Assembly: GCA_036388475.1 (NCBI GenBank)
Contig: DASVRT010000006.1
Span: 1 to 64,000, forward strand
Length of the DNA: 64,000 bases
Direction of reading: 5' to 3'
Source: JALZHR01 sp036388475
GTDB lineage: Bacteria > Acidobacteriota > Blastocatellia > Pyrinomonadales > Pyrinomonadaceae
Positions 9,296 through 16,422 of the stretch are shown here, piece after piece. Numbering within the stretch: the stretch's first letter is position 1; each line of letters starts with the position of its first letter. Both the position numbers and the translations under genes were made by a program. The notes under the pieces were generated by a model. It was not told the origin of the DNA. It saw only the letters and a program-made list of their open reading frames with translations, and did not search any database.

Positions 9296-9823
9296 TTACC
9301 AGTTCATCTTCTCGCGCAGATTCGTAATGTGCGCCGTGTGATGACGGCTGTGCCAGGCATACAGTCCAGTTAAATATTCCAGATTGATAAGCCCGTGTTC
9401 GGGATGACTCAGCTCGCGCGTAAACGCCTCGTCCGACAGCGAAGCGAGCAGAATAAACCAACGCTCGTGCAGAGCGTCGAGCAGTTTCAGCGAGATTTCC
9501 ACCGGCACGTTTGTGACATCCGTCGTTTGCGCCCAATCCGATTCTTCATAAGTTTTTATCGTCGGTTTTTCTTCGGTCAGCGCCAGCTTGAAACGGATGA
9601 AGCTGTTCATATGGCTGTCGGCAATGTGGTGAATCAATTGATGAACCGTCCAGCCGCCGTCGCGATACGGCGTCTGCAACTGCTCCTCTTGAAGACCGGC
9701 AATCGCCTGCCGCAATCTGACCGGCAGCTCCTCGATAGTCCGAATCGAATCGACGCGACCGCTCGGCGCGCCTTCTGCGCCGAAGGAAAACTTTCCAATC
9801 GGATAACGCAAATCTTCGCTCAT
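9296..9823 (-). CDS. DinB/YfiT-family (BstA-like) metal-dependent enzyme
   Basis: A 175-aa four-helix-bundle protein of the DinB superfamily, closest in pattern to YfiT/BstA putative metal hydrolases or thiol S-transferases. The His triad is visible: HHIADSH near residue 65-71 and HSRHHTAHI near the C-terminus. I start at ATG 9823 because a GGAG site six bases upstream fits, rather than the in-frame ATG four codons earlier. That places it 1 nt after the dnaB stop, so translation is probably coupled. The physiological substrate is unknown. Confidence 0.75.
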   Translation of the reverse strand: MSEDLRYPIGKFSFGAEGAPSGRVDSIRTIEELPVRLRQAIAGLQEEQLQTPYRDGGWTVHQLIHHIADSHMNSFIRFKLALTEEKPTIKTYEESDWAQTTDVTNVPVEISLKLLDALHERWFILLASLSDEAFTRELSHPEHGLINLEYLTGLYAWHSRHHTAHITNLREKMNW

Positions 9824-9824
9824 T

Positions 9825-11186
9825 TTATTCTCCAAAATAATTCTCGAACCTCGTAAATTCCTTTAAGAAAGCCAGCTTGACCGTTCCGGTCGGACCGTTG
9901 CGCTGTTTTGAAATAATCAACTCGGCGATTCCGGCGTTTTCTTCGGTCGGTTTGTAATAATCGTCGCGGTAAATAAAGGCGACCACGTCGGCGTCCTGCT
10001 CGATGCTGCCTGATTCGCGCAAATCCGACATCATCGGTTTCGGCGGATTACGCGCTTCGGGCGCGCGCGAAAGCTGCGAAAGCGCGACCACCGGAACGCC
10101 CAGCTCTTTGGCTAAACCTTTTAGTTCACGCGAGATTGCCGAAACTTCCTGCTGGCGCGATTCCGTCCGGCGCGAGCCCGACATCAATTGCAGATAATCG
10201 ACGACAATCAAATCCAGCTTTTTCTGCTCGGCAATCAAACGTCTTGTTTTCGCACGCATTTCCAGAACGGAAATTCCCGCCGTGTCGTCAATAAAAATTT
10301 TCGCTTCCGACAAAGTGCCGATTGCCTCGGCTAATCTGCCCCATTCGTCGCGCGTCAGAAAACCGCTCCGAAACCGATGCGCGTCGACTCTCGCCTCCGA
10401 GCTGAGCATTCGCATCACCAATTGCTCTTTCGACATTTCGAGCGAAAAAACGGCGACCACGGCGTTTTCCAGCGTCGCGGCATTTTGCGCTAAAGTCAGA
10501 CACAGCGCGGTTTTGCCCATTGACGGTCTGGCGGCGACGATAATCAAATCCGTTTGCTGTAAGCCGGAAGTCATCTGGTCGAGGTCGCGGAAGCCGGTCG
10601 AAAGTCCGGTCAGCGCGTGGCTTTCGCGGCGGGCGTATTCCTGCACTTTTGCGAGAACGGTTTCGGCAACCGGCTTGATATGCGAAAAACCCTGCCGCGT
10701 TCTCTCGTCGGCAAGCGCGAAAATCGCCTGCTCGGCGTGGTCGAGCACGACTTCGGCGTCTTCTTCTTCGGAGAGAGCTTCGCTGACGACGTTGTTGCAG
10801 ACTTTGATTAGATTTCTGATGACCGCCTTGTCGTGGACGATTTTGGCGTAGTGCGCGATGTTCGAAAAATGCGGCAAGCCGTAGGTTAAATTGGTGATGG
10901 TCGCGACGCCGCCGATGTTTTCCAGTTGACCTTCTTTGCGGAGTTCTTCGCCGATGAGAATCGGGTCTATCTGGTCGCCGCGCTCGAAAAGATTGGACAT
11001 CGCGCGAAAGACGCGGCGGTGCAGCGGCGAATAAAAATCGTCCTGGCTTAAAAGCTCGATGGCTTGCGAGATAAGCGTATTGTCCAGCAGAATCGCGCCC
11101 AGAATAACACGCTCGCTTTCCGGGCTGCTCGGCAACGGTTTTTCGAGAAATTGTTCGCGCGCGAACTCTGTGTTTAGTGACGCCAT
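9825..11186 (-). CDS. dnaB: Replicative DNA helicase DnaB
   Basis: A 453-aa hexameric 5'-3' helicase. The N-terminal helical DnaG-interaction domain occupies about 1-150; the RecA-like domain has Walker A ARPSMGKT at about 220 and Walker B VVDYLQL at about 330. It unwinds DNA at the replication fork. It follows the rpsF-rpsR-rplI operon, a common arrangement in bacteria, but a strong terminator separates it from rplI. No intein is present. Confidence 0.97.
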   Translation of the reverse strand: MASLNTEFAREQFLEKPLPSSPESERVILGAILLDNTLISQAIELLSQDDFYSPLHRRVFRAMSNLFERGDQIDPILIGEELRKEGQLENIGGVATITNLTYGLPHFSNIAHYAKIVHDKAVIRNLIKVCNNVVSEALSEEEDAEVVLDHAEQAIFALADERTRQGFSHIKPVAETVLAKVQEYARRESHALTGLSTGFRDLDQMTSGLQQTDLIIVAARPSMGKTALCLTLAQNAATLENAVVAVFSLEMSKEQLVMRMLSSEARVDAHRFRSGFLTRDEWGRLAEAIGTLSEAKIFIDDTAGISVLEMRAKTRRLIAEQKKLDLIVVDYLQLMSGSRRTESRQQEVSAISRELKGLAKELGVPVVALSQLSRAPEARNPPKPMMSDLRESGSIEQDADVVAFIYRDDYYKPTEENAGIAELIISKQRNGPTGTVKLAFLKEFTRFENYFGE

Positions 11187-11270
11187 TTACACAAGTAATC
11201 AGTCGTCGGTAATCGGCAGTCGGCGGATAGACTCCATTTACGGAAAACTGAGCTTTAGATTTTGCTGGAT

Positions 11271-11305
11271 AAAAAAGACTGCAAGATTTCTGGTCTTGCA
11301 GTCTT
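11271..11305 (-). terminator. Strong terminator after rplI
   Basis: A perfect 12-bp stem, AAGACTGCAAGA (11275-11286) with TCTTGCAGTCTT (11294-11305) and a 7-nt loop, is followed on the minus strand by a run of T (11271-11276). It ends the rpsF-rpsR-rplI transcript before dnaB. Confidence 0.9.
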
Positions 11306-11369
11306 AGATAATAACCGAAAAAGGATAAACAACCAAAGGAAATTCTTCGATTTATTTTTCCGGTAAATA

Positions 11370-11903
11370 CTAGGCTTCGGCGGTTTCGCCGGAATTTTCC
11401 GCCGCTTCGGCAGAAGCTTCCGGCGCATCGTCTTTGACCGGAGCCGCGCCGCCTTCCGCCGTCACGATGACCGGCACGTTTAAAGTCACTTCGCGGTGCA
11501 GTTTGACCGGCACGGTGTATTCGCCGGTTTCCTTAATCGCATCTTTCAAAGTGATTTTGCGGCGGTCGATTTCGTAACCTTTCGCCTGCAATGCCTGCGC
11601 GACGTCCATCGAAGTCACCGAGCCGAAAAGAACTCCGTGCTCGCCCGCTTTGCGTTCAAAACTGAGCGTAATGTCGCGCATCTGCTCGGCTTGCGCTTGA
11701 GCCGTCTCTTTTTCCGTGGCGGCTTTTTTCAGCAGCGCGGCGCGTTCATTTTCAACTTTTTTGACGTTGCCTTTCGTGGCGAGCGAGGCAATATTGCGCG
11801 GCAGCAGATAATTGCGCGCGTAACCGGCTTTGACTTTGACGATTTCGCCGCGTCCGCCCAAATTATCAACGTCTTCACGTAATAAAACTGTGGTAGTAGC
11901 CAT
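11370..11903 (-). CDS. rplI: 50S ribosomal protein L9
   Basis: A 177-aa L9. The N-terminal RNA-binding domain has the classic signature (VLLREDVDNLG, GYARNYLLPR), then the long connecting helix and the C-terminal domain. Typical L9 is about 148 aa; this one has an extra acidic, Ala/Glu-rich tail of about 25 residues. GGGAG precedes the ATG with good spacing. Third gene of rpsF-rpsR-rplI. Confidence 0.97.
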   Translation of the reverse strand: MATTTVLLREDVDNLGGRGEIVKVKAGYARNYLLPRNIASLATKGNVKKVENERAALLKKAATEKETAQAQAEQMRDITLSFERKAGEHGVLFGSVTSMDVAQALQAKGYEIDRRKITLKDAIKETGEYTVPVKLHREVTLNVPVIVTAEGGAAPVKDDAPEASAEAAENSGETAEA

Positions 11904-11927
11904 TTTATAAATCTCCCTTTTGTGACT

Positions 11928-12012
11928 TTAGATTTTTGATTTTAGACGGGAACCGGATTTTTTATTTTTTTCCTTATCCAATCGCCAATCGGCAATCTAA
12001 AATCGAAAATCC
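11928..12012. repeat. Heptamer-iterated inverted repeat, rpsR-rplI gap
   Basis: The left arm (GATTTTTGATTTTAGA) and right arm (CAATCTAAAATCGAAAATCC) can pair. The unit family matches those at 15192-15295, 20632-20742 and 36404-36560, all of which contain a TCCTTATCCAATCG segment or its inverse. Confidence 0.8.
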
Positions 12013-12013
12013 T

Positions 12014-12292
12014 TTAGTCTCCGACAAACGGCAGAAGTGCCATCGCTCTGGCGCGCTTGATGGCGCGGGAAATACGGCGTTGGTCTCTGGCGGAAATTCC
12101 CGAAATACGACGCGGCATAATTTTTCCGCGTTCGGGCACAAAGCGTCGCAAATAATCGATGTCTTTCCAATCGACGTATTCAGGCACGGACTGGCGCGGG
12201 CGGCGGCGGACAAAACGGCGTTGCCCTTTGTCCATTCTCGGCATATCGCCCGCGACGATTTCATTCAAATCAAAATCTCTTTCAGCGTCCAT
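12014..12292 (-). CDS. rpsR: 30S ribosomal protein S18
   Basis: A 92-aa S18 with a short acidic N-terminal extension. The family core is intact: DYLRRFVPERGKIMPRRISG, then the basic helix ARDQRRISRAIKRAR. It binds S6 on the platform of the 30S subunit. An AAAGGAG site lies about 13 bases before the ATG. It is 23 bp downstream of rpsF, consistent with the usual S6-S18 pair. Confidence 0.97.
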   Translation of the reverse strand: MDAERDFDLNEIVAGDMPRMDKGQRRFVRRRPRQSVPEYVDWKDIDYLRRFVPERGKIMPRRISGISARDQRRISRAIKRARAMALLPFVGD

Positions 12293-12315
12293 TTTATTTT
12301 ATAAAACTCCTTTCG

Positions 12316-12762
12316 TTACTGATTTTCCTGGGCTTCAGGTGCCGTCCCCGCTTGCGGAGCCGGTGCCGGCGGTGCTGCTGTTGCCGCGTTGGAATCGCCG
12401 CCTCTGAAACCGCTGCGAGCGGGTCTGTTTTTTTCACGCTTGGCGCGCAATTTTTCCGCCGTTTTGCGTTCTTCGTCGACGCGCACGGTCAGATAACGCA
12501 TAATCAAATCGTTGACGCGCATACGGCGTTCGAGTTCGGCAATTTCGCGACCCGAGCCTTCGATTTCAAAAAGAACGTAATAACCTTCTTTTTTGCGATT
12601 GATTTCATACGCCATCTTGCGGCGTCCGATATCATCGACGCGCAAGACGCTGCCGCCCTGATCGGTAATGATAGTCTGTAAATTATCGTTCAATTTCGCA
12701 ATATCGTCGTCCGCCGCATCGGGCGTGACGATATACATTACTTCGTATACTCTGTTAGCCAA
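12316..12762 (-). CDS. rpsF: 30S ribosomal protein S6 (TTG start)
   Basis: A 148-aa S6. The core ANRVYEVMYIV...RYLTVRV is complete, followed by a basic then Ala/Pro-rich tail that is longer than in most bacteria. I place the start at TTG 12762 because AAAAGGAGG sits eight bases upstream and the protein then begins exactly at the family N-terminus. Longer starts upstream would add 17 residues and bury the SD. S6 pairs with S18, encoded next. Confidence 0.93.
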   Translation of the reverse strand: MANRVYEVMYIVTPDAADDDIAKLNDNLQTIITDQGGSVLRVDDIGRRKMAYEINRKKEGYYVLFEIEGSGREIAELERRMRVNDLIMRYLTVRVDEERKTAEKLRAKREKNRPARSGFRGGDSNAATAAPPAPAPQAGTAPEAQENQ

Positions 12763-12827
12763 TTTCTTATCCTCCTTTTGGCTTTCCAGCCTCGCGCTTT
12801 TCGGGCGAAGCAAGAAGGGCTTTGTTG

Positions 12828-12910
12828 AAGGATAAAGGCGAAGGGCGAAAGGCTGAAAAGTTCGATTTCCTGATTTCTTTTTCGCCTTTATCCATTATCC
12901 TTTATCCTTT
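12828..12910. repeat. Heptamer-iterated inverted repeat, pth-rpsF gap
   Basis: The left arm 12828-12852 has units such as GATAAAGG and CGAAAGG; the right arm 12879-12910 has CGCCTTTATCC and ATCCTTTATCC. The arms are inverse to each other. The right arm overlaps the first bases of the pth stop codon. Confidence 0.8.
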
Positions 12911-13484
12911 AATTAAATCGCGCCATTGCCTTTTCCACGCCGTCGCGTATGACGGCGCGCAACGCATCGGCGCTTTCCTCTAAAACTTTTTCAAGCGTTT
13001 CAAAATCCGCTTTTGAAAACTTTTCCAGCACGAAACGTCTCGTGTCCGAAACGGGATGTTCGGGCTGGATGCCGATTCGCAGCCGGATAAATTCCTCCGT
13101 TCGCAAACAACCGATGATTGATTTCAAACCATTATGCCCGCCCGCCGAGCCTTTCGGTCGGAGGCGAATTTTACCGAACGGCAGAGCCAAATCGTCGGTT
13201 ATGACGACGAGCCTTTTAGCGTCTCTTCCCGGTTTTTTCAGCAAACAGGAAAGCGACTCGCCGCTCAGGTTCATATAGGTTTGCGGCTTGACCAGCTCGA
13301 CCTTTTGATTTTCAATCTCGGCGCGCCCTAAAAGCGCCCGGCATTCTTCGCGTTTGACCGTCGAATTCGTTTCACGAGCCAAACGGTCAACCAGCATAAA
13401 GCCGAGGTTATGACGTGTTTGCTCGTAAGCCGCGCCCGGATTTCCCAATCCGGCGACGAGCCAGTTTTCAGACAGCGAATTCAT
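12909..13484 (-). CDS. pth: Peptidyl-tRNA hydrolase
   Basis: A 191-aa enzyme that frees tRNA from dropped-off peptidyl-tRNA. The family N-terminus VAGLGNPGAAYEQTRHNLGF contains the catalytic His (in TRHN). Downstream are the conserved KPQTYMNLSG and DDLALPFGK elements. It lies 15 bp downstream of rplY, the usual rplY-pth pairing. SD is weak, so it may depend on rplY translation. The stop codon sits in repeat DNA. Confidence 0.96.
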   Translation of the reverse strand: MNSLSENWLVAGLGNPGAAYEQTRHNLGFMLVDRLARETNSTVKREECRALLGRAEIENQKVELVKPQTYMNLSGESLSCLLKKPGRDAKRLVVITDDLALPFGKIRLRPKGSAGGHNGLKSIIGCLRTEEFIRLRIGIQPEHPVSDTRRFVLEKFSKADFETLEKVLEESADALRAVIRDGVEKAMARFN

Positions 13485-13499
13485 CCGTTGGCGAAAATC

Positions 13500-14138
13500 T
13501 TATTCTGCGTCGTCGGCATCTTTACCGACCACTTCCGGCTCGCCGGCAGCTTCGGTTTGCGATTCGAGCTCTTCTTCTCTCACGATTACCACAGCCGCGA
13601 CCAGCGTTTCCGGCGCTTCGTGGAGTTCCAGATTGGCGTCGGCTTTAATGTCCGAAACGTGAACCGATTCGCCCGCTTTCAAATGCGTGACGTCGATTTC
13701 GATAAAATCGGGAATGTTCGCCGGTTCGCACAAAAGCTTGATTTCACGAAGCGATTGGTCGAGCACGCCGCCTTCGGCTTTCACGCCCACCGGCTCGCCG
13801 ACCAGATGAATCGGCACGGTCACTTCGATTTTTTCGCCCTTTGTCAGGCGGCGCAAATCGGCGTGAACCAGGCGACCTCGCAAAGCGTCAATCTGCCGGT
13901 CCTGAAAAATCACGTCGCTCGCGCCGACGCCGTCAATATCGAGCGAAAAAACCGTATTTGCTCCCGAATCGGAACGCAAAATCGCGGCAACCTCGCTCAG
14001 CGCGGCGACAACCGCGACGGATTCGCCGCCGCCGCCGTAAATGACCATCGGCACTTTGCCTTCGCGGCGCAGCCTGCCCGTGTCGTTTTTTCCGCGTCCT
14101 TCTCTTTTTTCTGCTTTTACAGTAACTTTTTCTGCCAT
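13500..14138 (-). CDS. rplY: 50S ribosomal protein L25/CTC form
   Basis: A 212-aa L25 of the long CTC type: an N-terminal 5S-rRNA-binding domain (KAEKREGRGKNDTGRLRREG) and a C-terminal beta domain (about 100-185), then an acidic tail of about 25 residues. It binds 5S rRNA in the central protuberance. AAGG precedes the ATG. It lies between prs and pth, the standard bacterial order. Confidence 0.95.
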   Translation of the reverse strand: MAEKVTVKAEKREGRGKNDTGRLRREGKVPMVIYGGGGESVAVVAALSEVAAILRSDSGANTVFSLDIDGVGASDVIFQDRQIDALRGRLVHADLRRLTKGEKIEVTVPIHLVGEPVGVKAEGGVLDQSLREIKLLCEPANIPDFIEIDVTHLKAGESVHVSDIKADANLELHEAPETLVAAVVIVREEELESQTEAAGEPEVVGKDADDAE

Positions 14139-14145
14139 AATTTTG

Positions 14146-14237
14146 ACCTTAGACCTTTAATTTTCGGTCTTTGGCTTTCGGTCTCCGGTCTTCGAGAATT
14201 CGCTGACCACTGACCACTAACCGCTGACCACTGACTA
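14146..14237. repeat. Heptamer-iterated sequence, prs-rplY gap
   Basis: Two unit families run in tandem at about 7-bp spacing: GGTCTTTGG/CGGTCTC types at 14160-14195, then TGACCAC/TAACCGC types at 14200-14235. Unlike other gaps, the arms here are not a clear inverted pair. Confidence 0.7.
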
Positions 14238-15191
14238 AATAAACAACGACGAAACGCTCGTTTCATCGTGAATTGATTTAATGCCCGTGGCTAATAATTT
14301 AGCCACGCTCATCACGGCGATTCTGCCTTCGGCTTCAAGCTCTTTGGCTCGCCCGCAGAGCGGAATCGTGTTGGTGACGATTACCTTTTCGATATGCGAA
14401 TTGCGGATATTCTCCGCCGCGCCGCCCGATAAAACGGCGTGCGTGAAACCGGCAAAAATTCTTTTCGCGCCTTCTCTGTAAATCGCGTCGGCGACTTTGC
14501 AAATCGTGCCGCCCGTATCGCACATATCGTCGATTATCACGCAATTTTTGCCTTCGACCTCGCCGACGACGTTCATCACTTCGGCGACGTTCGCCTTCTC
14601 GCGGCGTTTATCGACCAGCGCCAGACCGGCGTCTAATCTTTTGGCGTAAGCTCGGGCGCGTTCCGCGCCGCCCGTATCCGGCGCGACGACGACCAAATCG
14701 TCGAGCGGATTGTCCTGAAAATATTTGACCATCACCGGCGCGGCGTAAATATGGTCAACCGGAATATCAAAAAACCCTTGAATCTGCGAGGCGTGCAAAT
14801 CAATCGTCATAATGCGGTGCGCGCCGGCGGTCGTTATCAGATTTGCCACGAGTTTTGCGGCAATCGGCACGCGCGGTCGGTCTTTTTTGTCGGAGCGCGC
14901 GTAACCGAAATATGGAATCACCGCCGTCACACGTTCAGCCGAAGCGCGCACGAAAGTGTCAATCATAATCAGCAATTCCATCAAATTCTGGTCGGTCGGC
15001 GGGCAGGTCGGCTGAATGATGAAAACATCCGCGCCGCGCACGTTTTCCTGAATATGAAAATTATATTCGCCGTCCGAAAACCGTGTCGTGTTTGCCATTC
15101 CCAAATCACAACTCAGATGCCGGCAAATTTCCTCGGTTAAACCGGGATGCGCATTGCCTGAAAAAATTTTGACGTTGCCGTTGACGCTCAT
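14235..15191 (-). CDS. prs: Ribose-phosphate pyrophosphokinase
   Basis: A 318-aa PRPP synthase making 5-phosphoribosyl diphosphate from ribose-5-phosphate and ATP, for nucleotide, His and Trp synthesis. The N-terminal FSDGEYNFHI, the catalytic loop region RSDKKDRPR and the PRPP-binding loop DDMCDTGGT (about 220) are all present. Family length is typical. The leader immediately before the ATG is heptamer-repeat DNA with no SD. Upstream lie tRNA-Gln and ispE, a frequent ispE-prs-rplY-pth order. Confidence 0.97.
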   Translation of the reverse strand: MSVNGNVKIFSGNAHPGLTEEICRHLSCDLGMANTTRFSDGEYNFHIQENVRGADVFIIQPTCPPTDQNLMELLIMIDTFVRASAERVTAVIPYFGYARSDKKDRPRVPIAAKLVANLITTAGAHRIMTIDLHASQIQGFFDIPVDHIYAAPVMVKYFQDNPLDDLVVVAPDTGGAERARAYAKRLDAGLALVDKRREKANVAEVMNVVGEVEGKNCVIIDDMCDTGGTICKVADAIYREGAKRIFAGFTHAVLSGGAAENIRNSHIEKVIVTNTIPLCGRAKELEAEGRIAVMSVAKLLATGIKSIHDETSVSSLFI

Positions 15192-15290
15192 TGGATTTTG
15201 GATTTTAGATTTTAGATTTTAGATTGGAACCGGAAAATAAATTTAATTATTCCTTATCCAATCGCCAATCGAAAATCGAAAATCGAAAAT
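15192..15290. repeat. Heptamer-iterated inverted repeat upstream of prs
   Basis: The left arm has four ATTTTAG-type units in tandem (about 15194-15223); the right arm has CCAATCG and AAAATCG units (15257-15290). Both belong to the commonest unit family in this window. It forms the entire prs 5' leader. Confidence 0.85.
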
Positions 15291-15319
15291 AAAAAGGACA
15301 ACCCAGTCGAGAGTTGTCC
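15291..15319 (-). terminator. Terminator of the tRNA-Gln transcript
   Basis: GGACAAC (15296-15302) pairs with GTTGTCC (15313-15319) around a 10-nt loop, with a T5 run on the minus strand (15291-15295). It lies about 20 bp past the tRNA 3' end. Confidence 0.85.
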
Positions 15320-15339
15320 GTCAGTTTAAAATAAAAATA

Positions 15340-15414
15340 TGGCTGGGGCGGGAGGAATCGAACCTACGAATGCCGGATCCAAAAACCGGTGCCTTACCAC
15401 TTGGCTACGCCCCA
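15340..15414 (-). tRNA. tRNA-Gln (UUG)
   Basis: A 75-nt cloverleaf read on the minus strand with an encoded CCA. The acceptor stem TGGGGCG/CGCCCCA is perfect, the D arm is GCC/GGC, the anticodon loop TTTTGGA gives anticodon UUG, and the T loop is TTCGAAT. One mismatch occurs at the base of the anticodon stem (U-U, 31:39) and one in the T stem (U-C, second pair). A weak promoter-like pair (TTGTTT, 18 bp, AATAAT) lies just upstream, between ispE and the tRNA. The transcript ends at 15291-15319. Confidence 0.95.
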
Positions 15415-15455
15415 ACAAAAAATTATTGTTTTAGAAACTAGTCGGAAACAACTTT

Positions 15456-16346
15456 TCACTCCAGTTCGAGTGCCTCGCGGTATTCTTTCCGCGAGATAGT
15501 TGCTACGGCAAACTTTCGCCAGTCTTGTTTCTCTACAAGGGCTTTTAATGTCGCTTGCCGTGTTTCTTGTTTGTCAAAGACTGCGTAAACGCTCGCGCCG
15601 CTGCCGGACATCAACGCGCGGCTCGCGCCCTGTTCCAGAAGTTTTTCTTTCACGCGTTTGATTTCGGGCTGGATTTTGAAAACGCTCGGCTCAAAATCGT
15701 TTATTAAAACAGATTGCCGTAAATTCAGCTTTTCGGCTTCACTACGGCAATGTTTGAGAATACTTTCCGGCGACTGATTTGTCAAGCGCGGCGTCTTTAA
15801 ATCCGCGAAAGCTCTGGCAGTCGGCACGTCGATTTTCGGCGTCACGATGAGCATAAATTTTTCTTCCCGTTCGTCAATCGGAAAAATTTCCGTGCCGCGT
15901 CCGCGCCCGCCGGCGGTTCCGCCGAAAAAGAAAAACGGCACGTCCGAGCCGAGTTCAGCGCCGATTTCGCATAAATCGTCGAAAGCGATTTCGATTTGCC
16001 ACAGTTTCGCCAGACCGAGCAGCGCGATTGCCGCGTCGCTTGAGCCGCCGCCGAGCCCGCCCGGCGCGGGAATTCGTTTTTCAAGATGAATTTTGGCGCC
16101 GGTTTTTATTCCGAATTTTTCGCGTAAAACGAGCGCCGCGCGGAAAATCAAATTTCTCTCGTCAACCGGAATATGCGGCTGGTCGCAGGTCAAAACAATT
16201 TCGTCCGTTTCCGAAAAGGTCAGATTATCGTGCAGAGAAATTGTCTGAAATGCCGTGCAGATTTCGTGAAACGCCTCGTCGCGTTTGCCGAGCACGCGCA
16301 GAAACCAGTTTATCTTGGCAAACGCCGGGAGCGTGAATGAATCCAT
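15456..16346 (-). CDS. ispE: 4-diphosphocytidyl-2-C-methyl-D-erythritol kinase
   Basis: A 296-aa GHMP kinase of the non-mevalonate isoprenoid pathway, phosphorylating CDP-ME with ATP. The ATP loop PAPGGLGGGSSDAA is at about residues 93-106. The N-terminal substrate motif PAFAKINWFLRV and the C-terminal MSGSGASVYA are intact. It indicates that isopentenyl units come from the MEP pathway. It precedes tRNA-Gln and prs. Confidence 0.96.
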   Translation of the reverse strand: MDSFTLPAFAKINWFLRVLGKRDEAFHEICTAFQTISLHDNLTFSETDEIVLTCDQPHIPVDERNLIFRAALVLREKFGIKTGAKIHLEKRIPAPGGLGGGSSDAAIALLGLAKLWQIEIAFDDLCEIGAELGSDVPFFFFGGTAGGRGRGTEIFPIDEREEKFMLIVTPKIDVPTARAFADLKTPRLTNQSPESILKHCRSEAEKLNLRQSVLINDFEPSVFKIQPEIKRVKEKLLEQGASRALMSGSGASVYAVFDKQETRQATLKALVEKQDWRKFAVATISRKEYREALELE

Positions 16347-16356
16347 CGCGTAAAGT

Positions 16357-16422
16357 TAACTGAGAAGTGATAGCTGCCAGCTATTTTCAATTATCAGTTC
16401 TGACTTCTCAGTTATCACTTCC
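16357..16422. repeat. Heptamer-iterated inverted repeat upstream of ispE
   Basis: TAACTGAGAA (16357-16366) is the inverse of TTCTCAGTTA (16405-16414). The right side is a clear 7-bp series: TTATCAG, TTCTGAC, TTCTCAG, TTATCAC. It lies between the TPR gene and ispE. Confidence 0.85.
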
